DNA of 64,000 nucleotides from Pseudomonadota bacterium (GTDB lineage: Bacteria; Pseudomonadota; Gammaproteobacteria; Burkholderiales; Burkholderiaceae_C), in contig JAIUPQ010000007.1 in assembly GCA_020161145.1 (NCBI GenBank), positions 62,001-126,000 on the forward strand, in the 5' to 3' direction. Made by a program: the position numbers and the translations under genes. This document shows, piece by piece, positions 55,527 to 64,000 of this stretch; the stretch's first letter is position 1; each line of letters starts with the position of its first letter. The notes below the pieces were generated by a model, which saw only the letters and a list, made by a program, of their open reading frames with translations, was not told the DNA's origin and did no database searches.

Positions 55527-57628
55527 TGGCCGCATCGCTGGGCTGCACCCGCGTGCTGGACGCCGTCAGCGCCGCCACGCTGGTGCATGCCGGTGACCGC
55601 ATCCTGTTTGCCAACCCGGCCATGCAGCGGCTGCTGGGCTACGACCAGGCCGCGCTGCTGCAGATGCACCACGCGGACTGGGCCACGCCCGAGACGCGCG
55701 AGGCCTTGTTGCACTATGGGCAGCAGGCGCTTAGCGAGGAGGGCGAGTTGCCGGTGCTGGAGGTCACGGCGCACACCGCCAGCGGGGCACAAAAGGTGCT
55801 GGAGATCGGGGCGCGCACGCTGCGCGAGCGTGGACAAGTTCTGGTGTTCGTCACGGCCCAGGATCTGAGCGACATGCGCTATGTGCAACAAAGCCTGCTG
55901 GACATGGGCCAGGTGATGCACCAGATCGTCGCCAACGACCCGGTCCCGACCTTCGTGCTGGATGCCCAGCACCGCGTCACGCACTGGAACGCCGCCTGCG
56001 CGCAACTCACCGGCATTCCCACCCACCAGATGCTGGGCAGCACCGAGGTCTGGCGCGCCTTCTACGCGCAACAGCGCCCGATGCTGGCGGACATGATCAT
56101 CGATGGCGACATTGCCCAGGCCGGGCCGCAGCACTATGGCCAGGGGTTGCGGCCGGCCCCTGCCGTGGCGCAGGCCTACGAGTTTGAGGACTTCTACCCC
56201 CAGCTTGGTGAGAACGGCCTGTGGCTGTTCTTCTCCTCGGCGCCCCTGCGTGACCTGGAGGGCAAGGTGGTGGGCGCCATCGAAACGCTGCAGGACGTCA
56301 CGGCCCGGCGCAGCGCCGAAGAAGCGCTGCGCCGCCACCATCATGAGCTGGAGCGCATGGTGGCCGAGCGCACGGCCGAACTGCTGGCCACCCACCACGA
56401 CCTCGACGCCTTTCTTGAAAACGCGCCGGTGGGCATCCTGGCCACCGAAGACCGGCGCATCGTGCGCCACAACAAAACCTATTGCACCTGGTTCGGCCTG
56501 GAGGGCGCAGACCCGGCCACGCTGGGTGGTGGTGGCACGCTGTTTCTCGATGACGACGAATACGCCGAACTGGCCCCCATCGTGGAGCCGCAGCTGCGCC
56601 AGGGCCATGCCGTCTCGCACGAAACGCATATGCGCACCCCCACCGGAACGCTGTGGGTGCAGCTCATCGCCTACGTGGCCGACCCCACCAGCGCCTCGCC
56701 GCGCGTGTGGTGGATGCTGCACGACCGCACCGCCATCTGGAAGGCCCAACAGGAGCTGGTCGAGAACTACCGCAACATCCAGGAAACCAACGCGCGGCTG
56801 GAAGAGGCGCAGAACCAGCTGCTGCAGTCGGAAAAAATGGCCTCCATCGGCCAGTTGGCGGCCGGCGTCGCGCACGAGATCAACAACCCCATCGGCTTCG
56901 TCAACTCCAACCTGGGTTCGCTGCGCCGCTACGTGGAGGCCTTGCTCGCGCTGCTTCAGGCCTACCTGTCGCAAGAGAGCGACGCCCAGCGCCTGAATGC
57001 GCAAATCGCGCAGCTCAAACAGGATGCCGACCTCGACTACGTGGCCGAGGACTTGCCCGTGCTGCTGCGGGAAAGCGAAGAAGGCCTGGGCCGGGTCAAG
57101 AAAATCGTCCAGGACCTGAAGGACTTCTCCCGCGTGGACCAGGCGGACTGGCAACTGACCGACCTCAACGTCGGCCTGGAATCCACGCTGAACGTGGTCA
57201 TGAACGAGGTCAAGTACAAGGCCGACGTGCACCGCGACTACGGCCGCCTGCCGCCCGTGCGCTGCCTGGCCGGTCAGCTCAACCAGGTCTTCATGAACCT
57301 CATCGTCAATGCCGCGCACGCCATCCCCGAGCGCGGCGTGATCACGCTGCGCTCGGGCACCCAGACCGTGGACGGCGCCGAGTGGGCCTGGGTGGAGGTG
57401 CAGGACGATGGTGTCGGCATGACGGCCGAGGTCCAGCGCCGCATCTTCGAGCCGTTCTACACCACCAAAGCCGTCGGCAAGGGCACGGGCCTGGGCTTGT
57501 CGCTGTCGTTCTCCATCGTGCAACGACATGGGGGGCGCATCGAGCTGGAATCGGCACCCGGCCAGGGCGCCCGCTTTCGCGTCTGGGTGCCCGCCGCCGG
57601 GCCGTCCACAGCCGAGACCAACGCCTAA
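55526..57628 (+). CDS. multi-PAS sensor histidine kinase
   Basis: A 700-residue soluble histidine kinase with no TM segment. Three PAS-like regions: about 10-115 (VHAGDRILFANPAMQRLLGY), about 135-265 (PVPTFVLDAQHRVTHWNAAC), and about 285-400 (FLENAPVGILATEDRRIVRH) after a coiled coil. HisKA-type dimerisation with His450 in AAGVAHEINNPIGFVNSNLG, then HATPase motifs (FMNLIVNAAHAIPERG, VQDDGVGMTAEV, GTGLGLSLSFSIV). Start overlaps the response-regulator stop by one base, so kinase and regulator form a pair. Signal unknown; cytosolic PAS domains suggest redox, oxygen or small-molecule sensing. Confidence 0.92.
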   Translation: MAASLGCTRVLDAVSAATLVHAGDRILFANPAMQRLLGYDQAALLQMHHADWATPETREALLHYGQQALSEEGELPVLEVTAHTASGAQKVLEIGARTLRERGQVLVFVTAQDLSDMRYVQQSLLDMGQVMHQIVANDPVPTFVLDAQHRVTHWNAACAQLTGIPTHQMLGSTEVWRAFYAQQRPMLADMIIDGDIAQAGPQHYGQGLRPAPAVAQAYEFEDFYPQLGENGLWLFFSSAPLRDLEGKVVGAIETLQDVTARRSAEEALRRHHHELERMVAERTAELLATHHDLDAFLENAPVGILATEDRRIVRHNKTYCTWFGLEGADPATLGGGGTLFLDDDEYAELAPIVEPQLRQGHAVSHETHMRTPTGTLWVQLIAYVADPTSASPRVWWMLHDRTAIWKAQQELVENYRNIQETNARLEEAQNQLLQSEKMASIGQLAAGVAHEINNPIGFVNSNLGSLRRYVEALLALLQAYLSQESDAQRLNAQIAQLKQDADLDYVAEDLPVLLRESEEGLGRVKKIVQDLKDFSRVDQADWQLTDLNVGLESTLNVVMNEVKYKADVHRDYGRLPPVRCLAGQLNQVFMNLIVNAAHAIPERGVITLRSGTQTVDGAEWAWVEVQDDGVGMTAEVQRRIFEPFYTTKAVGKGTGLGLSLSFSIVQRHGGRIELESAPGQGARFRVWVPAAGPSTAETNA

Positions 57629-57669
57629 ACTGCGGACCGGGCCCCTTGCCTGGGGCCGGGACGAAGCCG

Positions 57670-58371
57670 ATGCGCGCGATGATTCTGGCGGCCGGGCGCG
57701 GCGAGCGCATGCGGCCGCTGACCGATACCTGCCCCAAACCCCTGCTGTCCGTGCGCGGCCAGACGCTGATTGCCTGGCACCTGACCGCCCTGGCGCGCGC
57801 CGGCGTGCGCGAAGTGGTCATCAACACCGCCCACCTCGAAGATCAGTTCCCCGCCGCGCTGGGCGACGGCAGCCGCTGGGGGCTGACCCTGCACTACGCC
57901 ATGGAGGGCCGGCTGTATGGCGGCGCGCTGGAGACGGCCGGCGGCGTGGCCAGCGCGCTGCCGCTGCTGGCGCCGCAAGGCCATGAGCCGTTCTGGGTGG
58001 TGTCGGCCGACATCTACGCGCCCGGCTTCACCTTCGATCCCGCGCTGGCGGCGGCGTTTGCGGCCGGGACGGATGAGGCCTGGCTCTGGGTCGTGCCCAA
58101 CCCCGCCTTCAGCCCTGGCGGCGACTTCGCGCTGCAAGGCGACCGCCTCGTGCGTGCGGCCCAGCCACGCCCCTATACCTACGCCAACTTCGCGCTGATG
58201 CGCCCGGCGCTGGTGGCCGGTGTGGCGCCTGGCCAGCGCGCCGCGCTGGCGCCCTGCCTGTTTCGCGCGGCGGACGCCGGCCGCCTGGGCGGCCTTGTGC
58301 TCACCAGCGAGTGGCACAACGTGGGCACGCCCGCGCAACTGGCCGCGCTCAATGCAGGGGCGGCCGCATGA
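57670..58371 (+). CDS. murU: N-acetylmuramate-1-phosphate uridylyltransferase (MurU)
   Basis: A 233-residue nucleotidyltransferase. N-terminal signature MRAMILAAGRGERMRPLTDT with CPKPLLSVRGQTLIAWHLTAL, then VINTAHLEDQF and the metal-site strand WVVSADIYAPGF. This short NTP-transferase type adjacent to or near amgK is MurU, which makes UDP-MurNAc in the recycling of peptidoglycan. amgK itself is not in the window. GlmU- or RmlA-type enzymes are longer. Its stop overlaps the next start (ATGA). Confidence 0.82.
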   Translation: MRAMILAAGRGERMRPLTDTCPKPLLSVRGQTLIAWHLTALARAGVREVVINTAHLEDQFPAALGDGSRWGLTLHYAMEGRLYGGALETAGGVASALPLLAPQGHEPFWVVSADIYAPGFTFDPALAAAFAAGTDEAWLWVVPNPAFSPGGDFALQGDRLVRAAQPRPYTYANFALMRPALVAGVAPGQRAALAPCLFRAADAGRLGGLVLTSEWHNVGTPAQLAALNAGAAA

Positions 58372-59522
58372 GGCTGGCCGTCATCGGGGCCGGCCCGGTC
58401 GGGCTGACGCTGGCGCTGCTGGCCGCGCGCCACCTGCCGCAGGCCCAGGTCTGCGTCTTCGATGCCCGCCCGCCCACGGCCGATCTGGGCGCCGATCCGC
58501 GCACGCTGGCGCTGGCGCTGGGCAGCGTGCAACTGCTGCAAAGCCTGGCCGCCTGGCCCGCCGACGCCGCCGCGCCCATCACCGAGGTGCGCGTCTCGCA
58601 GACGCCGCCCGGCGGCGCCGTGGACGTGCGGCTGCGCGCCGCCGAGGAGGGCGTGCCCATGTTGGGCGCCGTGCTGCGCTACGGCCCGCTGCTGGATGCG
58701 CTGCAAACCGCCTGGCAGGCCGAATGCGCGCGCCGACCCGCAAAAGCCCTGCTGCGGCTGGGCCAGCCGGTGGCGGGGCTCAAAGACCTGGCGGGTGGCG
58801 TTGAGGTCGATGCCGGCATTGCCGAGGTGTTCGACCTGGCCGTGGTGGCCGAGGGCGGTGTCTTTGGCCAGCAGGCCCGCAAGGCCTTGCAGCGCGACTA
58901 CGGGCAGACGGCCTGGGTGGGCGAGGTGACGCTGGCCCCCGGCCCGGCTGGCGTGGCCATCGAGCGCTTCACGCGCGGCGGCCCCATCGCGCTGCTGCCG
59001 CTGCCCAGCCCCGACGGCAACCGCCGCGCGGCCCTGGTCTGGTGCGTGGCCCAGGCCGACGACCCCGTGGCCGCGCTGGACGACGCCCAGCGCCTGGCGC
59101 TGCTGCGCCAGCGGTTGCCCGCCGACGTGGCGGCGGCGCTGACGGCCATCGGCCCGCTGCAGGCCTTTGCGCTGGGCCTGGCGGCCGAGGCCACGCTGGT
59201 GCGCGGCCGCCAGGTGCGCATCGGCAACGCCGCCCAGACCCTGCACCCGGTGGCCGGCCAGGGGTTGAACCTGGGCCTGCGCGATGCCCACACCCTGGTC
59301 GATGCGCTGCGGCGCACCCCTGACGTGGACGCGGCGCTGGCCCGCCTGGCCTGGCGCCGCGCACCCGACCGCTGGCGCACCATCCTGGCCACCGACCTGC
59401 TGGCGCGGGGCTTCACCTGGCCGGGCCTGTGGGGCCTGCGCGGCGCCGGCCTGGCCGCGCTGCAGGCCATCCCCGCGCTGCGCTCGGCGCTCGCACGCCA
59501 GATGATGTACGGATGGCGGTGA
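58368..59522 (+). CDS. FAD-dependent monooxygenase, UbiH family
   Basis: A 384-residue flavoprotein hydroxylase. Start 58368 overlaps the murU stop by ATGA. Motifs: dinucleotide site LAVIGAGPVGLTLALLAAR, the DG-like region LAVVAEGG, and FAD-binding RVRIGNAAQTLHPVAGQGLNLGLRDAHTLVDAL, which is diagnostic of the UbiH/UbiF/UbiL class of aromatic hydroxylases in ubiquinone synthesis. It is a good candidate for one of the ring hydroxylases, but which position it attacks cannot be read. Transcription from the response-regulator promoter could include it. Confidence 0.9.
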   Translation: MRLAVIGAGPVGLTLALLAARHLPQAQVCVFDARPPTADLGADPRTLALALGSVQLLQSLAAWPADAAAPITEVRVSQTPPGGAVDVRLRAAEEGVPMLGAVLRYGPLLDALQTAWQAECARRPAKALLRLGQPVAGLKDLAGGVEVDAGIAEVFDLAVVAEGGVFGQQARKALQRDYGQTAWVGEVTLAPGPAGVAIERFTRGGPIALLPLPSPDGNRRAALVWCVAQADDPVAALDDAQRLALLRQRLPADVAAALTAIGPLQAFALGLAAEATLVRGRQVRIGNAAQTLHPVAGQGLNLGLRDAHTLVDALRRTPDVDAALARLAWRRAPDRWRTILATDLLARGFTWPGLWGLRGAGLAALQAIPALRSALARQMMYGWR

Positions 59523-59550
59523 TCGCCCACCCCCTACGCGATCGCAGATC

Positions 59551-59612
59551 GCGCCCCCTCAAGGGGGCACTGCCAGTGGACCGGCAAAGCCGGATCCACG
59601 GCAGTCGGCTGA
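59551..59612 (+). repeat. intergenic repeat, copy 4 (partial)
   Basis: Between the UbiH-like gene and the convergent amidase gene, CCCCCTCAAGGGGGC is followed by GGACCGGCAAAGCCGGATCC within CACTGCCAGT...ACGGCAGT. The hairpin corresponds to the terminal hairpin of the repeats at 10440-10490 and 10660-10710. It can fold in the transcript of either gene. Confidence 0.65.
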
Positions 59613-59642
59613 GTGGGCCGAGGTGTGCGCGGGTGGGTGCCG

Positions 59643-60443
59643 CTATACCTTGCGATGCGCCAGCGCCGGCAGGCGGCTGCGCACGGTGTCGCGCAGGCTG
59701 GCGTCGAGCTCGCCCAGCACCACGCCGGCCCCCTCGGGCAGGCAGGCGCCCACCTCGCCCCAGGGATCCACCACCATGCTGTGGCCCCAGGTGCGGCGGC
59801 CGTTGGCATGGCGGCCACCCTGGGCCACGCCCATCGTCCAGCACTGGTTTTCGACCGCGCGCGCGCGCAGCAGCAGCGACCAATGCGCCTCGCCGGTGGT
59901 GTAGGTGAAGGCCGCCGGCACGAGCAACAGATCGCAGGGCGGGTGCATCAGCGCGCGGTACAGCTCGGGAAAGCGCAGGTCGTAGCAAACCGAGAGGCCC
60001 ACGCGCCAGCCGTCGGCGTCAAAGGCCACCGGGGTGTCGCCGGCTTCCAGCACCCGGCCTTCGTCATAGGCCTCGCGGCCGTTGTCGAAGGCAAAGAGGT
60101 GGATCTTGTCGTAGCGGGCCACGCGCTGGCCGGCGGGGCCATAGACCAGGCAGGCGTTGCGCACCCGGCCCGGCTGGCTGGCGTGCAGCGGGATGGTGCC
60201 GCCGACCAGCCACAGACCCAGGCGACGGGCGGTGGCGGCAAGGAAGGTTTGCAGCGGGCCGTCGCCATCGGCCTCGGCGATGGCCAGCTTGTCGCTGTCC
60301 TGGTGGCCCATCAGGCAGAAGTACTCGGGCAGGCAGGCCAGGCGTGCCCCGCGTGCGGCGGCCCGGGTCAGCAGCGCCTCGGCGGTGGCGCAGTTGGCGG
60401 CCACGTCGGGGCCGGAGACCATCTGGATGGCGGCGATCTTCAT
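59643..60443 (-). CDS. nitrilase-superfamily amidase (deaminated-glutathione amidase type)
   Basis: A 266-residue carbon-nitrogen hydrolase. The Glu-Lys-Cys triad is visible: Glu in ARLACLPEYFCLMG, Lys in ARYDKIHLFAFDN, Cys in VGLSVCYDLRFPELYRAL. The pattern KIHLFD-like and LRFPELYRAL, with AFTYTTGEAHWSLLLRARA, are those of NitN/Nit1, which hydrolyse deaminated glutathione. Start 60443 overlaps the yhdP-like stop (ATGA), so the two are coupled, as in many betaproteobacteria. Confidence 0.9.
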   Translation of the reverse strand: MKIAAIQMVSGPDVAANCATAEALLTRAAARGARLACLPEYFCLMGHQDSDKLAIAEADGDGPLQTFLAATARRLGLWLVGGTIPLHASQPGRVRNACLVYGPAGQRVARYDKIHLFAFDNGREAYDEGRVLEAGDTPVAFDADGWRVGLSVCYDLRFPELYRALMHPPCDLLLVPAAFTYTTGEAHWSLLLRARAVENQCWTMGVAQGGRHANGRRTWGHSMVVDPWGEVGACLPEGAGVVLGELDASLRDTVRSRLPALAHRKV

Positions 60444-63400
60444 GGTGTGACCTCCTCCGGTTGGCGGTTCAGGGTTTCGATCTGGGGTTCGTCCCAGCTG
60501 CCGGTGACGCGCAGTTCGCGCGTGTTGGCGTCCTGCAGCGGTTTGCGCAGCAGGAACTGGGCCGCGAACGTGCCCAGGCCCAGCACGGGGTTGATGGCCG
60601 CATAGGCCAGCGCGGCGGTGCCGGCGTTGATCTCGGGCACGATGACCACGTGCAGGTTCTGAGTCTCGCGCGCCAGGTCGGCCTCGCCTTCGACGACGAT
60701 GATGGCCTGCACGCCCCGGATGCGCAGGTTGTGGGTGCGGGCCTGACCGGCGTCCAGTTGCAGCTGGCCATCGATCTGGTCGAAGGTAAAGCCTTCGGCA
60801 AACACATCGCGAAAGTCCAGCGCCAGCCGGCGCGGCAGCGCCTGCAGGTTGAGAATGCCCAGCAGCCGCGCGGCGCCCGGCTCGGCCTGCAGGAACTGGC
60901 CGCTGGCCACGTCCAGATCCAAGGTGCCGGTCAGCCGCGCGCGGCTGAGGTCGGTGGGGCCGCCGGGCCAGGCCAGCTCGCCCTTGATCTGGCCTTTGCC
61001 GCCGCGCACCAGCGGGCCCAGTCCCAGGTGCTCAATGAGGCGGCCGGCGTCGGTCAGCGTCAAGGTGCCGGCCACCTCGGTGCGGCTGCCCACTTCCCAG
61101 CGGCCGGTGGCGGACAACGCCGCGCTGCTGCCCTGCAAATCCAGCTGCTCCACCAGCCAGTTGCGGCCCCGGTTCTGCGCGACCAGGGTGAGGCGGCCCC
61201 AGGGCTTGTCGCGCCAGACGATCTCATCGACCACCACATCCAGCGCCGGCCAGTCGCCGCCCCCTTCGCGCCGCAGCGGCTCGCCGTCCTGCACGCCCTG
61301 CAGCACCAGGCGCTCCAGCCGGGCCTTGACGCTGTGGGCGCTGGCCTCGACCCGGCCCTTGGCATGCGGGCCGTCCAGCGTCAGCAGCCACTGGCCCGCC
61401 TTGGCCGAGCGGGCCTGGACCTGTTGGCTGGGCCAATGCAGCCCGCTCAGGGTGAGGTCGGCGATGCGCAGGTGCGCCTCGGTCGGTTCATAGGCACTGG
61501 CGGCGGCAGCGCCTGGCGGGTGCAGGCTGTCCAGCCGGGCCCACCAGGCGTCGGCGTCCAGTTGCGGCAACCCGATCTGGGCCTGCACGCCCTGCTCCGG
61601 CCAGGGCAGCTCACCCGGCCCGATGGCCATACCGCCCGCCGCCACGCGCGCCGGACCGCTGCCCAGCTCGCGCCGGTAGCGGGCGCGCACCACGTCGGCC
61701 AGCGTCAGCTCCAGCGTGTCGTGGCGGGCGTCGGCGTCCAGGCGGGTGGCGATGTGCAGCGGCCACGCGGCCTGGGCCGGCTTGTGCAGCGGTGGCGGCA
61801 GGTCTACGGCCAGGCCTTGCAGGTCGCTGTCCACGCGCCACTCGGACTGGCCGTCGCGCAGGGTCAACGCCAGGGTGTAGGCAGCCTGGCCACTGAGCGC
61901 CCGCGCTGCGGGTGCCGCGTCACGCCAGGCGGCTTCGGTGGCCAGGCCGGTGGCCGTCGCCACGCCCTGGCCGCTGAACTGCAGGCTGCCGTCCGGCTGG
62001 CTGCCGCCGGCGAACCGGGCCGGGCCGCCCAGCACGGTGGCCTGCCCCCCACGCACCTGGAAGTCGCTCTCGGTGAACGCCACCTCGCCGCTGGCCGCCG
62101 CCAGCAGCGGCACGTCGGGGCGCAGCCGCACGTCGTTGTCGGCCAGGGTGATGCGGCCTTTCAGGCGGGTGTCGCCGGCGTTCAGCAGCGGGATGGTGAG
62201 GGCCAGCTCCAGCCCGGCGGTGCCGCTGGCCTGGGCCTGGCCCAGCGCATGGCCCATCCAGCCGGCGATGGGCGTGGCCTCCAGAAACCGCAGGGCGTCC
62301 ACGGCCGGACCGCGGCCTTTGCCGTGCACGGTCAACTCGGGGGCGTCGGCGCCCAGGTTGGGGATTTCGCCCTGCACGCCGCTGAGGGCCACGCCCCAGA
62401 GCCGGGCGCTGGCATCCTTGATCTGCATGCGGGCGCGATCGAACACCAGCTCGCCCGCCACGTCGGTGAACGGTGGCCAGCCTGCGTCTTCGGGATCGAC
62501 CAGCCCTGGCGGCACATAGGCCAGCTCCAGCCCGCGCACGCGCCCGGCAATGCGAAAGACACCGGGCTCGCCATGGGCGTACGGGAAGTCCCACAAATCG
62601 CCCTGCACGGCAAAGCGGGCGTTCTCGATCTGCCCGCTGTGCACGGCGGTGGCCACGTAGTGCCGGGTGTCGACGGGAATGTCCAGCGGCAGGTAGCGCA
62701 CCACCTGCGTGCCCTGCCCCTTGGTGATGACGCCTTCCAGATCGATGCGCCCGGGCAGCCGTTGGCCCGCGCCGACGCCGGGTGTGGCGCCGGTTTGCCA
62801 GCGGCCGCTGAGGCTGCCCTGGGCGTCGGCGTTGGCAAAGGTGGCGCCTTGCACGCGCAGGGCGATGGCGGGTGGGCCACCGCCCTGCGCCGGCGTGGCC
62901 GTCCAGCTCAGGTGGGCGTCAGCCCGGGTGAGGGCAATCTCCGGCTCGGCGAACACGCCGGGGAAGGTCAGTGACCCGTTCTCGATCTGGATCCGTGCCG
63001 TGCCCCCGGTGTGGCTGGCCTGCACCTGCGTGCGCAAACCCCGCACGCCCGGGCGGCCCAAGGCCCTGGGGTCGTCCGCGCGCTCGGCCCGCAGCGCCAG
63101 GCCACTGGCGGTGAAGCCAACGCGCCAGTCCGTGGGCGCGTCCGGCCGGCCCTGCCAGCGAAACGCGAAATCGCTGACCTGGCCTTGCGGCGCCACGTCT
63201 TGCAGGCTTTCGCGCAGCGTGGCCGACAGTGGCAGTCGCAGCGCCAGCTCGGTGGCGCCGGCCAGGGCCAGGCTGGGCACTTGCAACTCGCCGCCCACAA
63301 TGGCGGCCACCTCGCCGGCCGCGCTGTCGCCTCGCTGGCGCCACTGCAGCGTCACGTTGCCGGCGGGCCAGGTCGTGCCGTCCTGCAGCACCCCTTGCAC

Positions 63401-64000
63401 GGCCTGCGTGGCGGCCTGGTAGCGGTCACCGTCGCGCTGCAGGTGCAGCCGGCCTTGCAGCGCCTGCCACCGCAGCGGCGGCAGGTCGCCGGCGGCACGG
63501 CCCTGCACGTCGGCCAGCGCCACGTCCAGCGTCATGGCCTGCCAGCGGCCCGGCGCACGGCTGAGCCAGGCGCGCAAGGCGCCACGGCCGGTGCCCACCG
63601 TCACGGGCAGGTGCAGATGGGGCACCAGCGCCGCCCAGTCCAGCAGCGGCGCGTCGGCATAGACCCGGCCCTGCCACTGCGCCACGTCACCGGCCCGGGT
63701 CAGCAGGCCGCGCGTGAAGTCGCCGCGCAGGCCAAAGCGCTGGCCCCAGGCGGGGGGCGGTGTGGCGTCCAGCCGCCAGCGGTGGCGGTGCAGGCTGTGG
63801 CGCAGCAGCACATCGACGCCGGTGAGCTCGGCCGCTGGCTGGCCGCTGGCATCGTCCTGCCAGCGCACCTGGCCGGCGCGCACGACGATTTCGGGCTTGC
63901 CCAGGATCCAGTCGGCCGCTGGACTGCCGCCCTGGGCCTCGGGGTGCAAGGCGATGCCGGCCACCTGCCAGCGGCCGTTGGCGTCGCGGTGGGCGGTGAC
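60440..64000 (-). CDS. YhdP family AsmA-like envelope protein (N-terminus outside window)
   Basis: Open to the right edge; the last ~1186 residues are present. YhdP and other AsmA-like proteins span from the inner to the outer membrane and take part in phospholipid transport to the outer membrane. The visible part is long beta-rich repeats typical of the class (GQVSDFAFRWQGRPDAPTDW, ALSGVQGEIPNLGADAPELT, FSGQGVATATGLATEAAW). The C-terminal DUF3971-like end is LDLDVASGQFLQAEPGAARL, LGILNLQALPRRLALDFRDV, FAEGFTFDQIDGQLQLDAGQ and VIVPEINAGTAALAYAAINP. The start lies beyond base 64000. It shares its stop with the amidase start. Confidence 0.9.
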   Translation of the reverse strand, partial: VTAHRDANGRWQVAGIALHPEAQGGSPAADWILGKPEIVVRAGQVRWQDDASGQPAAELTGVDVLLRHSLHRHRWRLDATPPPAWGQRFGLRGDFTRGLLTRAGDVAQWQGRVYADAPLLDWAALVPHLHLPVTVGTGRGALRAWLSRAPGRWQAMTLDVALADVQGRAAGDLPPLRWQALQGRLHLQRDGDRYQAATQAVQGVLQDGTTWPAGNVTLQWRQRGDSAAGEVAAIVGGELQVPSLALAGATELALRLPLSATLRESLQDVAPQGQVSDFAFRWQGRPDAPTDWRVGFTASGLALRAERADDPRALGRPGVRGLRTQVQASHTGGTARIQIENGSLTFPGVFAEPEIALTRADAHLSWTATPAQGGGPPAIALRVQGATFANADAQGSLSGRWQTGATPGVGAGQRLPGRIDLEGVITKGQGTQVVRYLPLDIPVDTRHYVATAVHSGQIENARFAVQGDLWDFPYAHGEPGVFRIAGRVRGLELAYVPPGLVDPEDAGWPPFTDVAGELVFDRARMQIKDASARLWGVALSGVQGEIPNLGADAPELTVHGKGRGPAVDALRFLEATPIAGWMGHALGQAQASGTAGLELALTIPLLNAGDTRLKGRITLADNDVRLRPDVPLLAAASGEVAFTESDFQVRGGQATVLGGPARFAGGSQPDGSLQFSGQGVATATGLATEAAWRDAAPAARALSGQAAYTLALTLRDGQSEWRVDSDLQGLAVDLPPPLHKPAQAAWPLHIATRLDADARHDTLELTLADVVRARYRRELGSGPARVAAGGMAIGPGELPWPEQGVQAQIGLPQLDADAWWARLDSLHPPGAAAASAYEPTEAHLRIADLTLSGLHWPSQQVQARSAKAGQWLLTLDGPHAKGRVEASAHSVKARLERLVLQGVQDGEPLRREGGGDWPALDVVVDEIVWRDKPWGRLTLVAQNRGRNWLVEQLDLQGSSAALSATGRWEVGSRTEVAGTLTLTDAGRLIEHLGLGPLVRGGKGQIKGELAWPGGPTDLSRARLTGTLDLDVASGQFLQAEPGAARLLGILNLQALPRRLALDFRDVFAEGFTFDQIDGQLQLDAGQARTHNLRIRGVQAIIVVEGEADLARETQNLHVVIVPEINAGTAALAYAAINPVLGLGTFAAQFLLRKPLQDANTRELRVTGSWDEPQIETLNRQPEEVTP

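Noticed and set aside
60344-62974. Very long open frame (876 codons) antisense to the YhdP-like gene, and similar long antisense frames at 42040-44520, 35153-36886, 52214-53878 and 7451-9223.
   Set aside because: These are shadows caused by very high GC at third codon positions; the translations are low-complexity His/Arg/Gly/Ala-rich and match no family, while the opposite strand holds a clear gene.

Overview
The window is a 64 kb piece of a chromosome with very high G+C, strong G/C preference at third codon positions, and many ATGA/GTGA start-stop overlaps. The gene content points to a betaproteobacterium of the Comamonadaceae type: rsmB-DUF4390-ntrY-ntrX, topB-proA, tkt next to gap, a long TrpS, comamonad-style intergenic repeats and a YhdP-like protein. 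This placement is inferred from gene order and protein features; no database search was run.

Layout. 1-6.4 kb: the 3' end of uvrA, a coupled pair of unknown exported proteins, and recQ with an in-frame repeat-like insertion in its zinc-binding region. 6.5-12 kb: a TonB-dependent receptor, a small lipoprotein, ssb, a tandem pair of a dispersed intergenic repeat, and trpS. 12-19 kb: a compact operon of TonB-dependent receptor, YfiR-like periplasmic protein and GGDEF-EAL enzyme, then an acyltransferase and a convergent gamma-glutamyltransferase. 19-27 kb: a very large propeller/cytochrome/discoidin lipoprotein, moaC, an M48 protease, a small membrane protein, a SWIB-domain protein, a DUF3280-like protein, and a GDT1-family Mn exporter behind a yybP-ykoY manganese riboswitch. 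27-31 kb: three oxidoreductase genes (SDR, quinone oxidoreductase, flavodoxin-fold) divergent from a LysR regulator.

30.8-34.3 kb is the most unusual part. Two 88-bp direct repeats (79/88 identical by eye), one abutting tRNA-Phe(GAA), bracket about 3.2 kb that carries a MazG-like nucleotide pyrophosphohydrolase and an 814-residue protein. The large protein joins a PD-(D/E)XK-type nuclease region, a DUF2075/SF1 helicase and a LexA/UmuD-type S24 autoprotease domain. The autoprotease domain shows a visible Ala-Gly cleavage dipeptide and a Ser/Lys dyad. I read this as a tRNA-associated accessory cassette, probably for phage or foreign-DNA defence, with a built-in self-cleavage switch.

34.3-47.9 kb: ntrX, ntrY, DUF4390 gene and rsmB on the minus strand; folE; a topB-proA-lemA-like operon; then a SET-domain protein, birA, a SPOR-like protein and a cytochrome P450 whose 5' end appears frameshifted. 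47.9-54 kb: a subtilase with a C-terminal sorting-like tail, then tkt, a double TonB_C-like protein and gap. 54-64 kb: a response regulator with a degenerate HD-GYP domain coupled to a PAS histidine kinase, murU coupled to a UbiH-like FAD monooxygenase, and on the minus strand a large YhdP/AsmA-like gene (running off the right edge) coupled to a nitrilase-family amidase.

Several parts relate to signalling and envelope homeostasis (NtrYX, YfiR/GGDEF-EAL, degenerate HD-GYP/HK, TonB-linked proteins, YhdP, MurU); the rest is housekeeping. No CRISPR array, insertion-sequence transposase, rRNA or phage structural gene is visible.
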